Shown: piece by piece, positions 9,125 to 17,441 of the stretch | Position numbering within the stretch: position 1 is the stretch's first letter | How the letters are laid out: every line of letters begins with the position of its first letter | Virus record (IMG/VR): IMGVR_UViG_3300020417_000549 | Location: 1 to 33,595 of that record | Strand: one strand, 5' to 3' | Origin: a virus | Length of the DNA: 33,595 bases | The notes under the pieces: generated by a model | Told to the model about the DNA's origin: nothing | Seen by the model: only the letters and a program-made list of their open reading frames with translations | Database searches by the model: none | Translations under genes and position numbers: made by a program

Positions 9125-11512
9125 TCAGTCTTGTGGGGCTAAATTAGACCAATTAATACCCATAAGTTTACCTAAACCAGATCCAAATGCTTGGAATATA
9201 GCTCCACTTTGCACAGCTCCTTTAACAGGTTTAGGAGGTGTACCTGGCTTCATTGGGTTTTGGTAATGTGTACGTGGGTAAATAATCGGTTTGGGAGGTC
9301 TCGGTGCCAATTGTGGTTCAACCATACGCTGTTTATCAGCAGTCAAATTAGCACTGTATTCATCAAGCCTGATACCTGCAAGATTGATAGAACGTGCCTT
9401 CTTAGCAGATGTAATTGACGCTTGATATTCAGACTTACGGAGAATCGCATTAGCATTTGCATTAGCCTTATCCTGCCTGATCTGAGTAGTTTCAATACCG
9501 TACTCACTTTCAGCAGCATCAATAGCATTCTGATTAGCTGTTTGAGCAGTCTTGAAGTTTTGAAGCGCAGCCCTACGGGCTTTGTTATTGGCCGAAAGGT
9601 CAATGCCATATTGCTTAAGTTGATTATTCAAGGAATTCACCATAAGCTTTTGTTCATTAGAAAGAGATCTCTTTGTACTCTCCCACTCTTCTTTGACGTA
9701 CGCTGTTGCTTCGTCGAAAGCACGTTGATCTAAATCAAATGAATCTCTAGCATCTTGTGCCTGACGATCTGTACGGATCTTCACTCTATCAAGTGTTTCC
9801 TGTTCATCCGCAACTAAGCGCACCTCGTCTAATTTATTCAGATTTAGATCTTCCGCATTGAATGCTTTTTCAAGATCTCTACGAGCCTCTTGTTGTTTCT
9901 GGGTCGAGTCAATAAAGCCTTTTTCTCTATCCCTTCTTTTCTCTGCACGCTCACGTAGGCTTTCAGTGACCTCAAGATCTAAGTCTTTAGTGGATTTAGC
10001 TTGACCAGTAAGACGTGTCTTGTCTTTTTCTTGACGTTCAAAAGTTTCTGTAAGATCTGTTTTCTTACGTTTAGTTGTAGCCTCATACATACCTTTCAAC
10101 GTCTTAGCACGTGCAATCTTATCCTCGATACTTTTCTTTTGAGAATCGTATATAGCAGATGCACGTAGGATTGAGTCAGCAAGCTGTGCTTGTTCACGTC
10201 CTATAGCAGCCATGACACTAGCGACATTTTTAGTTGCAGTCTTTCCACGTTGACCACGAGCAAGCTGCGCACCTTCAGCAGCTAAGCCTTCAAACATCTT
10301 AGCTTCCTGTTCAAATTCCTTAGTAGCCTTTTCAGACTCATACCTAAGTTTTAGAACTTCAAGTTCACCACCATTACCATCAACACCTTGCAAAGATTCA
10401 AGATTACCTTCTACTTCAAAGATCTGATACAACTGTTGATCCGTAAGTTCATCAGTAGCTTGATTTTTATTTAAACGTTGATCCTCTAACTTATCAGAGA
10501 TATTATCTTCAGCAGATTTAAAAGTCAGTTCAGATCGTTTATCATTAAACTCACCTTGAAGCCTGGAGTCTTCATATTCAGCATCAAGTCGAGTCTTTTG
10601 ATTCGTATTGGCAAGTTCTTGTTCAATAAATGATTGATCAAATCTCCTATCACTTTGATCAAGCTTCTGATTAGCTCGATCGAATCTAGCCGTAATAGAA
10701 TCAACAGCTTGGTTTTTGGCTAATTGAGCATCTGCATAAGCCTCTTCTGCTTGAGCAACGGCTTGGTTTTTAGCAAGTTCCTGGCGATCTTTAGTAAGGG
10801 TAAGATCGTCAAGTTGTTTATCCTTCTTTAGCCTCTCTAAACCACGTCTTTCTTCGAACTGCAATTTTCTAAGTCTCTTCTCTCCTCTGGTAGAAGCTCG
10901 GTTAGCCCGTGTCCTTCGATTATCAATTCCAACTTGATCAATAGCTTGACTATATGATCGGTTAGCTCTTTGTGTAGCCAATCGGCTGTCCTTTCTAGCA
11001 GATCTATAGTCAGCCTTAGCACCTCTCATAAGGTTACCAAGGTCTTGAATCTTTTCAAAATCTTCTAACTTTTGACGCTGATTATTGAATCCTAATGCCG
11101 CCCTTTGTTCTCTAAATTTGTTTAGTGTATCTCTTCTAGCTTGGCTAGCAATATCCTGATTTAAACCCTTATAATCTCTATAATCTTGGTTAGAAGCTCT
11201 ATATGCTTGTACCTGAGATCTAAAGTCACTCAACCTTTGACGACTAGCTTCCGTGTAGTTCTGCAAATCAATAGCTTCACGGAACCTTAACTCATTCTCA
11301 TTATTGGCTCTAGCAATCTCAACCTCATTTTTGTTGAATTCGTGCTGAGCTTCAGCTTGACCCTTGTTATATTTCCAAACTTGATGGTCGTATTTGTTCT
11401 GAGCTTTGATGGCTTTGTTCTGAGCATTCTGTGCATCAGATGCACCCTTCATAGAGAATCCGGTGCCGATAGCGGTGCCGATTGCAGGTATCACCCACGA
11501 TGGTAATGCCAT
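9125..11512 (-). CDS. Internal virion/core protein, coiled-coil rich (gp14-position)
   Basis: This 795-residue protein follows the tail tube B gene. The N-terminus MALPSWVIPAIGTAIGTGF is hydrophobic and glycine-rich, as in T7-like gp14 proteins. Residues about 25-690 are almost entirely long helical, charged segments rich in Gln, Glu, Lys, Arg and Asp with repeated Asn-Gln-Ala units (KNQAVAQAEEAY, KNQAVDSITARF, KNQATDELTDQQ), pointing to extended coiled coils. The C-terminal 60 residues are Pro-rich. It is much longer than T7 gp14 (196 aa), so assignment as a core protein rests on position and on the N-terminus. An alternative is a phage-specific elongated ejection protein. Confidence 0.7.
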   Translation of the reverse strand: MALPSWVIPAIGTAIGTGFSMKGASDAQNAQNKAIKAQNKYDHQVWKYNKGQAEAQHEFNKNEVEIARANNENELRFREAIDLQNYTEASRQRLSDFRSQVQAYRASNQDYRDYKGLNQDIASQARRDTLNKFREQRAALGFNNQRQKLEDFEKIQDLGNLMRGAKADYRSARKDSRLATQRANRSYSQAIDQVGIDNRRTRANRASTRGEKRLRKLQFEERRGLERLKKDKQLDDLTLTKDRQELAKNQAVAQAEEAYADAQLAKNQAVDSITARFDRANQKLDQSDRRFDQSFIEQELANTNQKTRLDAEYEDSRLQGEFNDKRSELTFKSAEDNISDKLEDQRLNKNQATDELTDQQLYQIFEVEGNLESLQGVDGNGGELEVLKLRYESEKATKEFEQEAKMFEGLAAEGAQLARGQRGKTATKNVASVMAAIGREQAQLADSILRASAIYDSQKKSIEDKIARAKTLKGMYEATTKRKKTDLTETFERQEKDKTRLTGQAKSTKDLDLEVTESLRERAEKRRDREKGFIDSTQKQQEARRDLEKAFNAEDLNLNKLDEVRLVADEQETLDRVKIRTDRQAQDARDSFDLDQRAFDEATAYVKEEWESTKRSLSNEQKLMVNSLNNQLKQYGIDLSANNKARRAALQNFKTAQTANQNAIDAAESEYGIETTQIRQDKANANANAILRKSEYQASITSAKKARSINLAGIRLDEYSANLTADKQRMVEPQLAPRPPKPIIYPRTHYQNPMKPGTPPKPVKGAVQSGAIFQAFGSGLGKLMGINWSNLAPQD

Positions 11513-11514
11513 AA

Positions 11515-13782
11515 TTAGCTCCTCCTATAGTAACGTGGGTTATAGTTACCCTCCCATCTCATACTAATTAAAGCTGAAGGGAATGGTGTATCACTAATGA
11601 TTGATAGGTTAAATAATTCGTTTCTCATATGTAGGGGAACATCAAAGGTTACTTCGTCAAATACAGGTAGTGTGTTAGATGGATAAGTTTGTGGATTAAG
11701 GACAGAATATCCAGCTTCATAAGAGCTATAACCATCGACCTTAAAGGTTACTCTCCCAGTAGGTGCAAAGAAGAATTTATATCTAGACAATACAAGAGAA
11801 GCTGTAAAGTCTGCAGCACCATTTTGATCTCTAAAATATGTAGTAGGTAGCTTTAGCTCCATATCATATTTATAACCAACAATCATTTTGTTGGCTACAC
11901 TTGTATAATCACCATCAACTACAAAATTATTACCACTTACAGTAGCATCCTTATAGTCTCCAGCCTGAGTAGATATTGTAGTACCACCTTGTGATGTCTT
12001 TTCAGACAACACCATAACTGGTTTATAAGTAATGCTAGAAGTATTTACTAGTGCTGGGTAATTTGTAGGAAGAGGTATCGTTGTTTTATTAGTAGGTTTA
12101 TCGTAAGTTGGAGTTCCTGTAACTTCAGTCCATAAATCAATATTAGGACCAACACCAAAGACAGTACCAGCTACAGGGTTAGGTGTAATAACACTTGTCA
12201 ATAGGTCACCATCAGGATCCTTATTCAACGCTTGTCTTACAATAGCAACATTACCATTAGTAAGTTCTAATACAGAGAACATAGTATCTGTAAAGAATGC
12301 GAATGTAAGTATCTTGCCGATTAGTTCCCATCTAAACCAAGATTGTAAAATCTTCTCTCCTTCATTATAGAACTGACGATAAAGCCAGATATTACTTTCT
12401 GATTTAGAGGTAAGACCAAGTAGTTGGTTCTGAGTATTACTAACAACTTTATCTATATTTGATGGTACATACTCCTGAACAATCTTACTGACTTCAGTGA
12501 CAATAGGAACAGCTTCAGTACCACGATTCATCATCTTGAAGACACGAGTATACCTAGGAGTTTTAGAGACAAAATAAATTTCATCACCTAACTCAATAAC
12601 AGGAATAGTTGTATCAACCTCGTAAGTAGAAACACTCTTAATCTCAGCAGTCTGTGGTGTTAGAAGACCGTCACCACTGAACATAAAGAACTGCTCACCA
12701 TTGCCAAATAGAACAAGACCAGCACGTGATGGTTGAACAGAGTAGAGAGTAACTGCTCTGACACTAGCTGTATTCAAATCAATGGGATCAGAAGCTATTG
12801 AGATCTGAGAAGACTTAGAAAAGAAACTAATATCCTGTAGTGATGTAGAAACATAATCTGGGATAAGAGTTGATGAAAGTATTACATTATCATTGGATAG
12901 GAATCCAACACGATTTAGATAAAAGAAAACATCTTGAATCTTTGCACCAACAAAACTAGGAGTAGGGACTGTTGTTTCATCACCTGCAGTTCTATTTGTA
13001 TATTGTGCTTCTCTCACTACAAAAGTATTACTACTGCTGACATACTTAATTGTATGTGGAGCGGTCCAATTATTAAAGCCATCACTAATTCCAGGTTTAG
13101 CAACTTCTACCCATGCTGAACCGTTCCACTTCAAATAGTAATCATCTTTTTCACCATCTGAATTTAGGATTTTTACGATGTCATTAGTGGAAGGTGAAGT
13201 AGGGAGATCAGCAAATGTTGTAACTTCAGTGGAGATACTACCTGGAGTATTTGTAGCACTTTGAGTAACAGTGATAGATCTATTTAATACAGAAGATGAT
13301 TTGTCAATTGTGACTACTTTATAATCATTAGAGGATGCACTGGTGAAATAATCTCTAACAGTATTAGTGTAAGGAGCTGTCAATCCTCCCGGTCCTGTAC
13401 TTGGATCGAAATTAACAGTCATCTCTACACCAGTTTTAGCGTTCCAAATCCTTACATTGCCTAATGTAGTAAGAGTAGATCCACTGTAAACTGCAGGAAC
13501 AATACATCCGAAATAACTATCCTGTTCATTTTCGATAGATGTCTGACTATCTTTGATAATAGAAAACCAGTAAGCTCCTGCTAAAGCCGTAGCTGCTACA
13601 GGGTTACTACTGCTATCTAATAGAACATTATCATATTTGGCTCCAGGTCTTTTCTGTAAACCAAAGACTGCATCTGGATATCCGTTCTTAATATCAGACA
13701 AGAATCCAGGAGCCATGTTTGGATCTGACTGTTGTGATACACCAAAGTTATAAGAAGGGATAGTCTGTGTTACTGCTGCCAT
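11515..13782 (-). CDS. Tail tubular protein B (T7 gp12-like)
   Basis: This 755-residue protein starts MAAVTQTIPSYNFGVSQQSD, with PGFLSDIKNGYPDAVFGLQKRPGA next. That is the familiar start of tail tube B proteins, which open with a statement of self-assembly onto the portal and adaptor. T7 gp12 is 794 aa. Mid-protein stretches such as VGFLSNDNVILSS and GLVLFGNGEQFFMFSGDG fit the beta-propeller-type tail nozzle fold. The C-terminus ends in RWEGNYNPRYYRRS, typical of the family. It lies directly after tail tube A, whose TAA overlaps this ATG, and before the internal virion cluster, the same order as in T7. Confidence 0.9.
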   Translation of the reverse strand: MAAVTQTIPSYNFGVSQQSDPNMAPGFLSDIKNGYPDAVFGLQKRPGAKYDNVLLDSSSNPVAATALAGAYWFSIIKDSQTSIENEQDSYFGCIVPAVYSGSTLTTLGNVRIWNAKTGVEMTVNFDPSTGPGGLTAPYTNTVRDYFTSASSNDYKVVTIDKSSSVLNRSITVTQSATNTPGSISTEVTTFADLPTSPSTNDIVKILNSDGEKDDYYLKWNGSAWVEVAKPGISDGFNNWTAPHTIKYVSSSNTFVVREAQYTNRTAGDETTVPTPSFVGAKIQDVFFYLNRVGFLSNDNVILSSTLIPDYVSTSLQDISFFSKSSQISIASDPIDLNTASVRAVTLYSVQPSRAGLVLFGNGEQFFMFSGDGLLTPQTAEIKSVSTYEVDTTIPVIELGDEIYFVSKTPRYTRVFKMMNRGTEAVPIVTEVSKIVQEYVPSNIDKVVSNTQNQLLGLTSKSESNIWLYRQFYNEGEKILQSWFRWELIGKILTFAFFTDTMFSVLELTNGNVAIVRQALNKDPDGDLLTSVITPNPVAGTVFGVGPNIDLWTEVTGTPTYDKPTNKTTIPLPTNYPALVNTSSITYKPVMVLSEKTSQGGTTISTQAGDYKDATVSGNNFVVDGDYTSVANKMIVGYKYDMELKLPTTYFRDQNGAADFTASLVLSRYKFFFAPTGRVTFKVDGYSSYEAGYSVLNPQTYPSNTLPVFDEVTFDVPLHMRNELFNLSIISDTPFPSALISMRWEGNYNPRYYRRS

Positions 13783-14417
13783 TACCGCCTCAATGCATTC
13801 ATAGGTTCATAAGATGTGTAATACTGACCATTCTGATTAAAGCCAAAGAATGATCTGTCAATTTGTTGTGTGTCATATTCAAGTGCATAAGCTCTGCACA
13901 TAACTTCCTGAGCCTCAAGTTGGGCAGCAATTTCTTGAGAACCTACAGTACGTTGTGCAAAAATCTTAGAAGCTCTTGCAATGATGTAACTCTGTACAGG
14001 TATAGGTACAGCTATAAATTCTACATGTCTAAGTACATCACAGTAGATAGCTTGATCCCATTCAAATGTATGATTTACCATGTCATACAATTTACGATTT
14101 ACATCACCAGTATTTTTAGTACGGATAGATGCATGGAAGGATCGGTTATATACAGACTCTGCTGTATTCAAGGAAACCTGAAGAAAGTCATCAGGAACAC
14201 CTATATTCTTATTAGAATCTGGTGTCATTAAGACATGATATTCCCTATTGAAAGTCCAGCCTTCAGCTTGCACATCCCTGGACACCTGATCAAGTGTGTC
14301 TTCGGCGATCGCAACGTCCGGGTTGGTTCGGTCAAGGGATGTAATTGGAGCTTGTCCAACGCTTTCAAGGATTTGATTGACAGCCTCTAGTCTGCGTTGT
14401 GTTTTGGTTAGACTCAT
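13782..14417 (-). CDS. Tail tubular protein A (T7 gp11-like adaptor)
   Basis: Starting at the ATG at 14417 this gives 211 residues, close to T7 gp11 (196 aa). MSLTKTQRRLEAVNQILESVGQAPI is followed by DVAIAEDTLDQVSRDVQAEGWTFN, the well-known start of tail tube A proteins, which ring the portal and join it to the nozzle. The open frame extends upstream to 14474, but that extension runs through the strong terminator at 14440-14466 and is not expected to be translated. The gene is the first of the tail cluster after that terminator and is followed without a gap by tail tube B. Confidence 0.9.
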   Translation of the reverse strand: MSLTKTQRRLEAVNQILESVGQAPITSLDRTNPDVAIAEDTLDQVSRDVQAEGWTFNREYHVLMTPDSNKNIGVPDDFLQVSLNTAESVYNRSFHASIRTKNTGDVNRKLYDMVNHTFEWDQAIYCDVLRHVEFIAVPIPVQSYIIARASKIFAQRTVGSQEIAAQLEAQEVMCRAYALEYDTQQIDRSFFGFNQNGQYYTSYEPMNALRR

Positions 14418-14439
14418 TAGATCTATTCTCAATAAGGAT

Positions 14440-14466
14440 AAAAAAAAGGGATCCGAAGATCCCCTT
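14440..14466 (-). terminator. Rho-independent-type terminator after the capsid cluster
   Basis: On the minus strand a 9-bp stem (AAGGGGATC / GATCCCTTT, one G-T pair) closes a TTCG tetraloop and runs into eight T residues. It sits just 3' of the 71-aa gene behind the capsid gene and 23 bases before the tail tube A start. In T7 the phage terminator Tphi occupies the same place, after gene 10 and before gene 11, and lets capsid mRNA exceed tail mRNA. The structure is seen directly; its activity is inferred. Confidence 0.9.
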
Positions 14467-14470
14467 AATA

Positions 14471-14686
14471 TCAAGTACGAGTCCTAGCAGGGGAATCGCA
14501 TTCAACTGTGTGATAAGCAAAACGAAGATTCTTTGTTTCACTATATACATCGGATGCAGATACAGCAGAGCCGTATCCTTTTTCCGTCTTAGCGACGGAA
14601 TTACGCATAGCGGTGTTTCCACCACTCACGCCAGTAGTAGCACCGGAGACACCATTGTCACCGGCAGCGGAAGTTGGATTAGCCAT
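14471..14686 (-). CDS. Small Gly/Ser-rich protein downstream of capsid gene
   Basis: This 71-residue protein starts MANPTSAAGDNGVSGATTG. It has a flexible Gly/Ser/Thr-rich first half and a more ordered second half (KTEKGYGSAVSASDVYSETKNLRFAYHTVE). It lies between another small gene and the terminator, inside the capsid transcription unit, so it would be expressed at capsid levels. I do not recognise a family. A minor capsid or decoration role is possible from position only. The start ATG is three bases after the TAA of the preceding gene. Confidence 0.65.
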   Translation of the reverse strand: MANPTSAAGDNGVSGATTGVSGGNTAMRNSVAKTEKGYGSAVSASDVYSETKNLRFAYHTVECDSPARTRT

Positions 14687-14689
14687 TTA

Positions 14690-14881
14690 TTAAAGTGAAG
14701 TAGCGTTTGTTCCTGCACCACCCCAGCAAGCTACGGTCGAGGCAGTGCCATTAGCAGCAGTGCCAGATAGACGACCGTATTCTTGTGGAGTAGGAGGGTT
14801 CATTGTCAAAGAAGCAACAGTACCGACAACACGGCCAGCAGTTGTTGTGTCTTTCCGGGTCACACCAGGAATAAGAGACAT
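14690..14881 (-). CDS. Small hypothetical protein downstream of capsid gene
   Basis: This 63-residue protein starts MSLIPGVTRKDTTTAGRVVGT. The ATG at 14881 is chosen because a GGAGGG Shine-Dalgarno sequence lies seven bases upstream; a longer frame would need a TTG at 14896. The protein is rich in Gly, Ala and Thr (GRLSGTAANGTASTVACWGGAGTN) with no recognisable domain. It is 18 bases behind the major capsid gene and shares its transcript. It could be a head decoration or completion protein, but nothing in the sequence proves this. Confidence 0.65.
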   Translation of the reverse strand: MSLIPGVTRKDTTTAGRVVGTVASLTMNPPTPQEYGRLSGTAANGTASTVACWGGAGTNATSL

Positions 14882-14899
14882 AATTAAACCCTCCAATTA

Positions 14900-15985
14900 T
14901 CAGGCTTCAGCCCGCAGTTCAATAGCACATGCGGGGTTCAATGTACCGACACCCATAGCCAGACGACCAACGATGATGTCACCCTGATACATGGTCTTCA
15001 CGTCTGCACCAGTGGTTTGGACTTGAGGACCGATTCCTTCAACAACACCAGCAGCATCACGCATATAGATGAGGCCACAGGAGGTGCGGAAGTCACCAGA
15101 GTAATCGTTGTTCTCACCATCGACACGAGTGATGTGACCAGCGGAACCGCCAGTACCAGCACCAGTCACCATGAACGGCAGGTTGTTGGAACGCTTGATT
15201 CCAATACCAGCGATTTCATAGAGACCTTCGCCACTGTTGAGATTACCCTGAGTATTACCATAGTCACGATTCAGGATGTTTGAATCAACCTGAGATACAA
15301 GTGCATAATACTGACGTGGAGAAAGTACAGCAGTACGTCCTTCACGGGGTACATTTTTTTCGTCGAGAATACTAGCGGCTTCAAAGAATGCGTCCACTAG
15401 AGATTGTGCATTGTACTGATTATTAGCGCCAAGCTTAATAACAGAACCACCAGGCTCAGGGCCGGGAGCTGCGGTTACAGGATGTGCTTCACGTGCAGCA
15501 AGTGCAATAGTACGGAACACTTTCTTATCATAGGCTTCTGCCAAAGCGTGTCCGATTTTTTTGCTGATCTCTGATCTCAGCGAGTAGTGCGCAAGTGTCT
15601 CATCAAGATCATATACAAATGCTGAAGACACAAGGAGATCATCCATCAGGATCGACTTTTCTGCCACTGGAGGATCACCACTTCCAAGAATCGGAGTTCC
15701 CGGAGTATGGTATCCAGCCGTCATACGGCCAGTGAAGATGAATTGCATACTCTTTCCTGAACGAAGAGTACGGCTTTGGACAGTACCTTTAGCGATACAT
15801 GCACTCTCATAAGCTTTGAACATCTCGCCACTAAACAGGCGAAGATAAGTCGCATACTTATCACCGGCACTACCGGCACCAGAGGGATAACCCTGGCTAA
15901 GAGCTAGTTGAGGGTTCGAGTTAAGCGAACCAATAGGAGTAGGTCTGGTGTTATTAGTAGCAGACCCTACAGCTGGAGCAGTCAT
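14900..15985 (-). CDS. Major capsid protein (T7 gp10-like)
   Basis: This 361-residue protein is the T7 gp10-type HK97-fold capsid protein (gp10A is 345 aa). Recognisable parts are the N-terminal arm ending in ALSQGYPSGAGSAGDKYATYLRLFSGEMF, then AYESACIAKGTVQSRTLRSGKSMQF and MDDLLVSSAFVYDLDETLAHYSLRSEISKKIGHALA. The gene is visibly richer in G+C than the tail genes, as expected for a highly expressed gene. It is preceded by a 170-bp leader with a terminator-like hairpin and followed by two small genes and a strong terminator, so it heads its own transcript. I see no gp10B-type frameshift site at the end. Confidence 0.95.
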   Translation of the reverse strand: MTAPAVGSATNNTRPTPIGSLNSNPQLALSQGYPSGAGSAGDKYATYLRLFSGEMFKAYESACIAKGTVQSRTLRSGKSMQFIFTGRMTAGYHTPGTPILGSGDPPVAEKSILMDDLLVSSAFVYDLDETLAHYSLRSEISKKIGHALAEAYDKKVFRTIALAAREAHPVTAAPGPEPGGSVIKLGANNQYNAQSLVDAFFEAASILDEKNVPREGRTAVLSPRQYYALVSQVDSNILNRDYGNTQGNLNSGEGLYEIAGIGIKRSNNLPFMVTGAGTGGSAGHITRVDGENNDYSGDFRTSCGLIYMRDAAGVVEGIGPQVQTTGADVKTMYQGDIIVGRLAMGVGTLNPACAIELRAEA

Positions 15986-16155
15986 TATTTTTAAGAGGTA
16001 TAGTTAGCAATTCCTCTGACGTCAAAGGGTTATTCAGTTTTTATATAAGCAGTTCATTGACCAGAACCATGGTTCGGCAAGAGGTATCCGCGTACGGGCT
16101 CAAGCCAAATAGTAAAGGGAGGACTTGAACCTCCCTGTAAGCCTTTCTTATTTAC
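15986..16155 (-). promoter_or_regulatory. Non-coding leader upstream of the capsid gene
   Basis: This is the longest gap in the virion module. On the minus strand it holds, in order, a terminator-like hairpin (16116-16136), a CTTGAGCCCGTACGC segment (16090-16104), a perfect 12-bp palindrome GAACCATGGTTC (16066-16077), an AT-rich TATATAAAA run, and an AGAGG...CCTCT inverted repeat just before the capsid ATG. T7 carries its strong class III promoter phi10 at this place, so a phage promoter is expected here. I cannot define its sequence. No Shine-Dalgarno sequence lies within 12 bases of the ATG. Confidence 0.5.
16108..16136 (-). terminator. Terminator-like hairpin behind the psbA cluster
   Basis: The minus strand shows a 7-bp stem AGGGAGG / CCTCCCT with the 7-base loop TTCAAGT, followed by TTTACTATTT. 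It lies about 20 bases behind the stop of the 68-aa gene that follows psbA. The tail is less T-rich than a classic terminator. The loop resembles a tRNA T-arm, but no matching tRNA body is present. It may end or attenuate the scaffold-psbA transcript. Confidence 0.55.
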
Positions 16156-16362
16156 TTATGTAGGAACAACTTCCTCAGCCATATCTGTTGTGCCGTCAGC
16201 TTTTTTGCCGGACATAACCTTGCATTGAGCAAGACGCTGAGCCATAGTCCCAGCTTCAGGACTATCACCATAACCAGTGGTTGGTTGGAACCATTGATCA
16301 AGGGTTGTCTTTACCATGTATTGTACTTTCGACAATGATCGATTACTAGGGTTGTATCCCAT
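16156..16362 (-). CDS. Small hypothetical protein after psbA
   Basis: This 68-residue protein starts MGYNPSNRSLSKVQYMVKTTLDQWF, has a Gly/Pro turn (TTGYGDSPEAGT) and ends in an acidic tail. Its ATG is two bases behind the psbA stop, so it is almost certainly co-translated. I do not recognise a family. P-SSP7 carries hli beside psbA, but this protein lacks the HLIP NGRxAMIG signature, so it is not hli. Its role is unknown. Confidence 0.6.
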   Translation of the reverse strand: MGYNPSNRSLSKVQYMVKTTLDQWFQPTTGYGDSPEAGTMAQRLAQCKVMSGKKADGTTDMAEEVVPT

Positions 16363-16364
16363 GA

Positions 16365-17441
16365 TTATCCAATAGAAGGAGCAGTTAATGCAACTTTGGT
16401 AGTCTCGGCTGCAGCGAGATCGAGTGGGAAGTTATGAGCATTACGTTCATGCATAACTTCAAATCCAAGATTAGCACGGTTTAGAATATCTGCCCAAGTG
16501 TTAACCACTTGACCATTACGTGCAATGATTGATTGATTAAAATTAAAGCCATTCAAGTTGAAGGCCATAGTAGAGACACCAAGGCTAGTGAACCAGATGC
16601 CAAGAACAGGCCAAGCGGCCAGGAAGAAGTGAAGGCTACGGCTGTTATTAAAGCTAGCGTACTGAAAAATAAGCCGACCGAAATAACCGTGAGCTGCCAC
16701 GATGTTATACGTTTCTTCCTCTTGTCCAAATTTGTAGCCATAATTTAAAGAAACGGATTCAGTAGTTTCGCGAATAAGGCTCGACGTAACGAGTGATCCA
16801 TGCATGGCAGAAAAAAGAGCCCCGCCAAACACACCAGCCACTCCAAGCATATGAAAAGGATGCATGAGAATATTATGCTCAGCCTGGAATACCAACATGA
16901 AGTTGAATGTACCGGAGATCCCCAACGGCATCCCGTCAGAAAAAGAGCCTTGTCCAAACGGATATACCAAGAATACCGCTGAAGCTGCGGCGACTGGGGC
17001 AGAATATGCAACACAAATCCAAGGCCTCATTCCTAGTCGATAACTAAGTTCCCATTCTCGTCCCAGATACCCAAAGATACCAACCAGGAAGTGGAAGACG
17101 ACCAGTTGGTAAGGTCCACCGTTGTACAACCATTCGTCGAGTGTTGCGGCTTCCCAGATTGGGTAGAAATGTAGTCCGATTGCATTGGAACTTGGAACGA
17201 CTGCTCCACTGATAATGTTGTTTCCATAGAGTAGTGATCCTGCGACTGGTTCTCTGATGCCATCGATATCTACTGGGGGTGCTGCTACAAAAGCAGTGAT
17301 AAAACAAATAGTTGCTGCGAGGAGACACGGAATCATCAGTGTCCCAAACCATCCAACATATAGACGGTTCTCTGTGCTGGTAACCCACTCGCAGAAGGAG
17401 TTCCAGTTAGATTGTTTTTGTAAAATTGCGGTGTTTGCCAA
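16365..17441 (-). CDS. psbA: Photosystem II reaction centre protein D1
   Basis: This is a complete D1 protein of 358 residues, one residue shorter at the N-terminus than cyanobacterial D1. It has the conserved [51 protein letters not shown] and [20 protein letters not shown] blocks and the C-terminal [10 protein letters not shown] processing site, followed by a 15-residue extension. Residue 129 (D1 position 130) is Glu, as in high-light D1 forms. Phage D1 replaces the fast-turning host protein and keeps photosynthetic energy flowing during infection. The start codon is TTG, directly after the TAA of the upstream gene, with no clear Shine-Dalgarno sequence. No other Met codon is available before residue 36. 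The gene lies in the late virion module just before the capsid gene. Confidence 0.98.
   Translation of the reverse strand: MANTAILQKQSNWNSFCEWVTSTENRLYVGWFGTLMIPCLLAATICFITAFVAAPPVDIDGIREPVAGSLLYGNNIISGAVVPSSNAIGLHFYPIWEAATLDEWLYNGGPYQLVVFHFLVGIFGYLGREWELSYRLGMRPWICVAYSAPVAAASAVFLVYPFGQGSFSDGMPLGISGTFNFMLVFQAEHNILMHPFHMLGVAGVFGGALFSAMHGSLVTSSLIRETTESVSLNYGYKFGQEEETYNIVAAHGYFGRLIFQYASFNNSRSLHFFLAAWPVLGIWFTSLGVSTMAFNLNGFNFNQSIIARNGQVVNTWADILNRANLGFEVMHERNAHNFPLDLAAAETTKVALTAPSIG

Noticed and set aside
13863-14231. 122-codon plus-strand open frame opposite tail tube A
   Set aside because: It mirrors a well-recognised tail gene; composition (Cys/Ser/Ile/Tyr-rich) is what antisense reading gives.
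14418-14474. N-terminal extension of tail tube A
   Set aside because: The extension would be read through the terminator hairpin, and the conserved protein starts at MSLTKTQRRL.
16108-16136. Possible tRNA (T-arm-like hairpin with TTCAAGT loop)
   Set aside because: The arm looks like a T-arm, but no acceptor, D-arm or anticodon arm can be placed; upstream on the minus strand is coding sequence. Treated as a terminator-like hairpin.
16156-16362. Second hli gene next to psbA
   Set aside because: The 68-aa protein has no hydrophobic helix and no NGRxAMIG signature.
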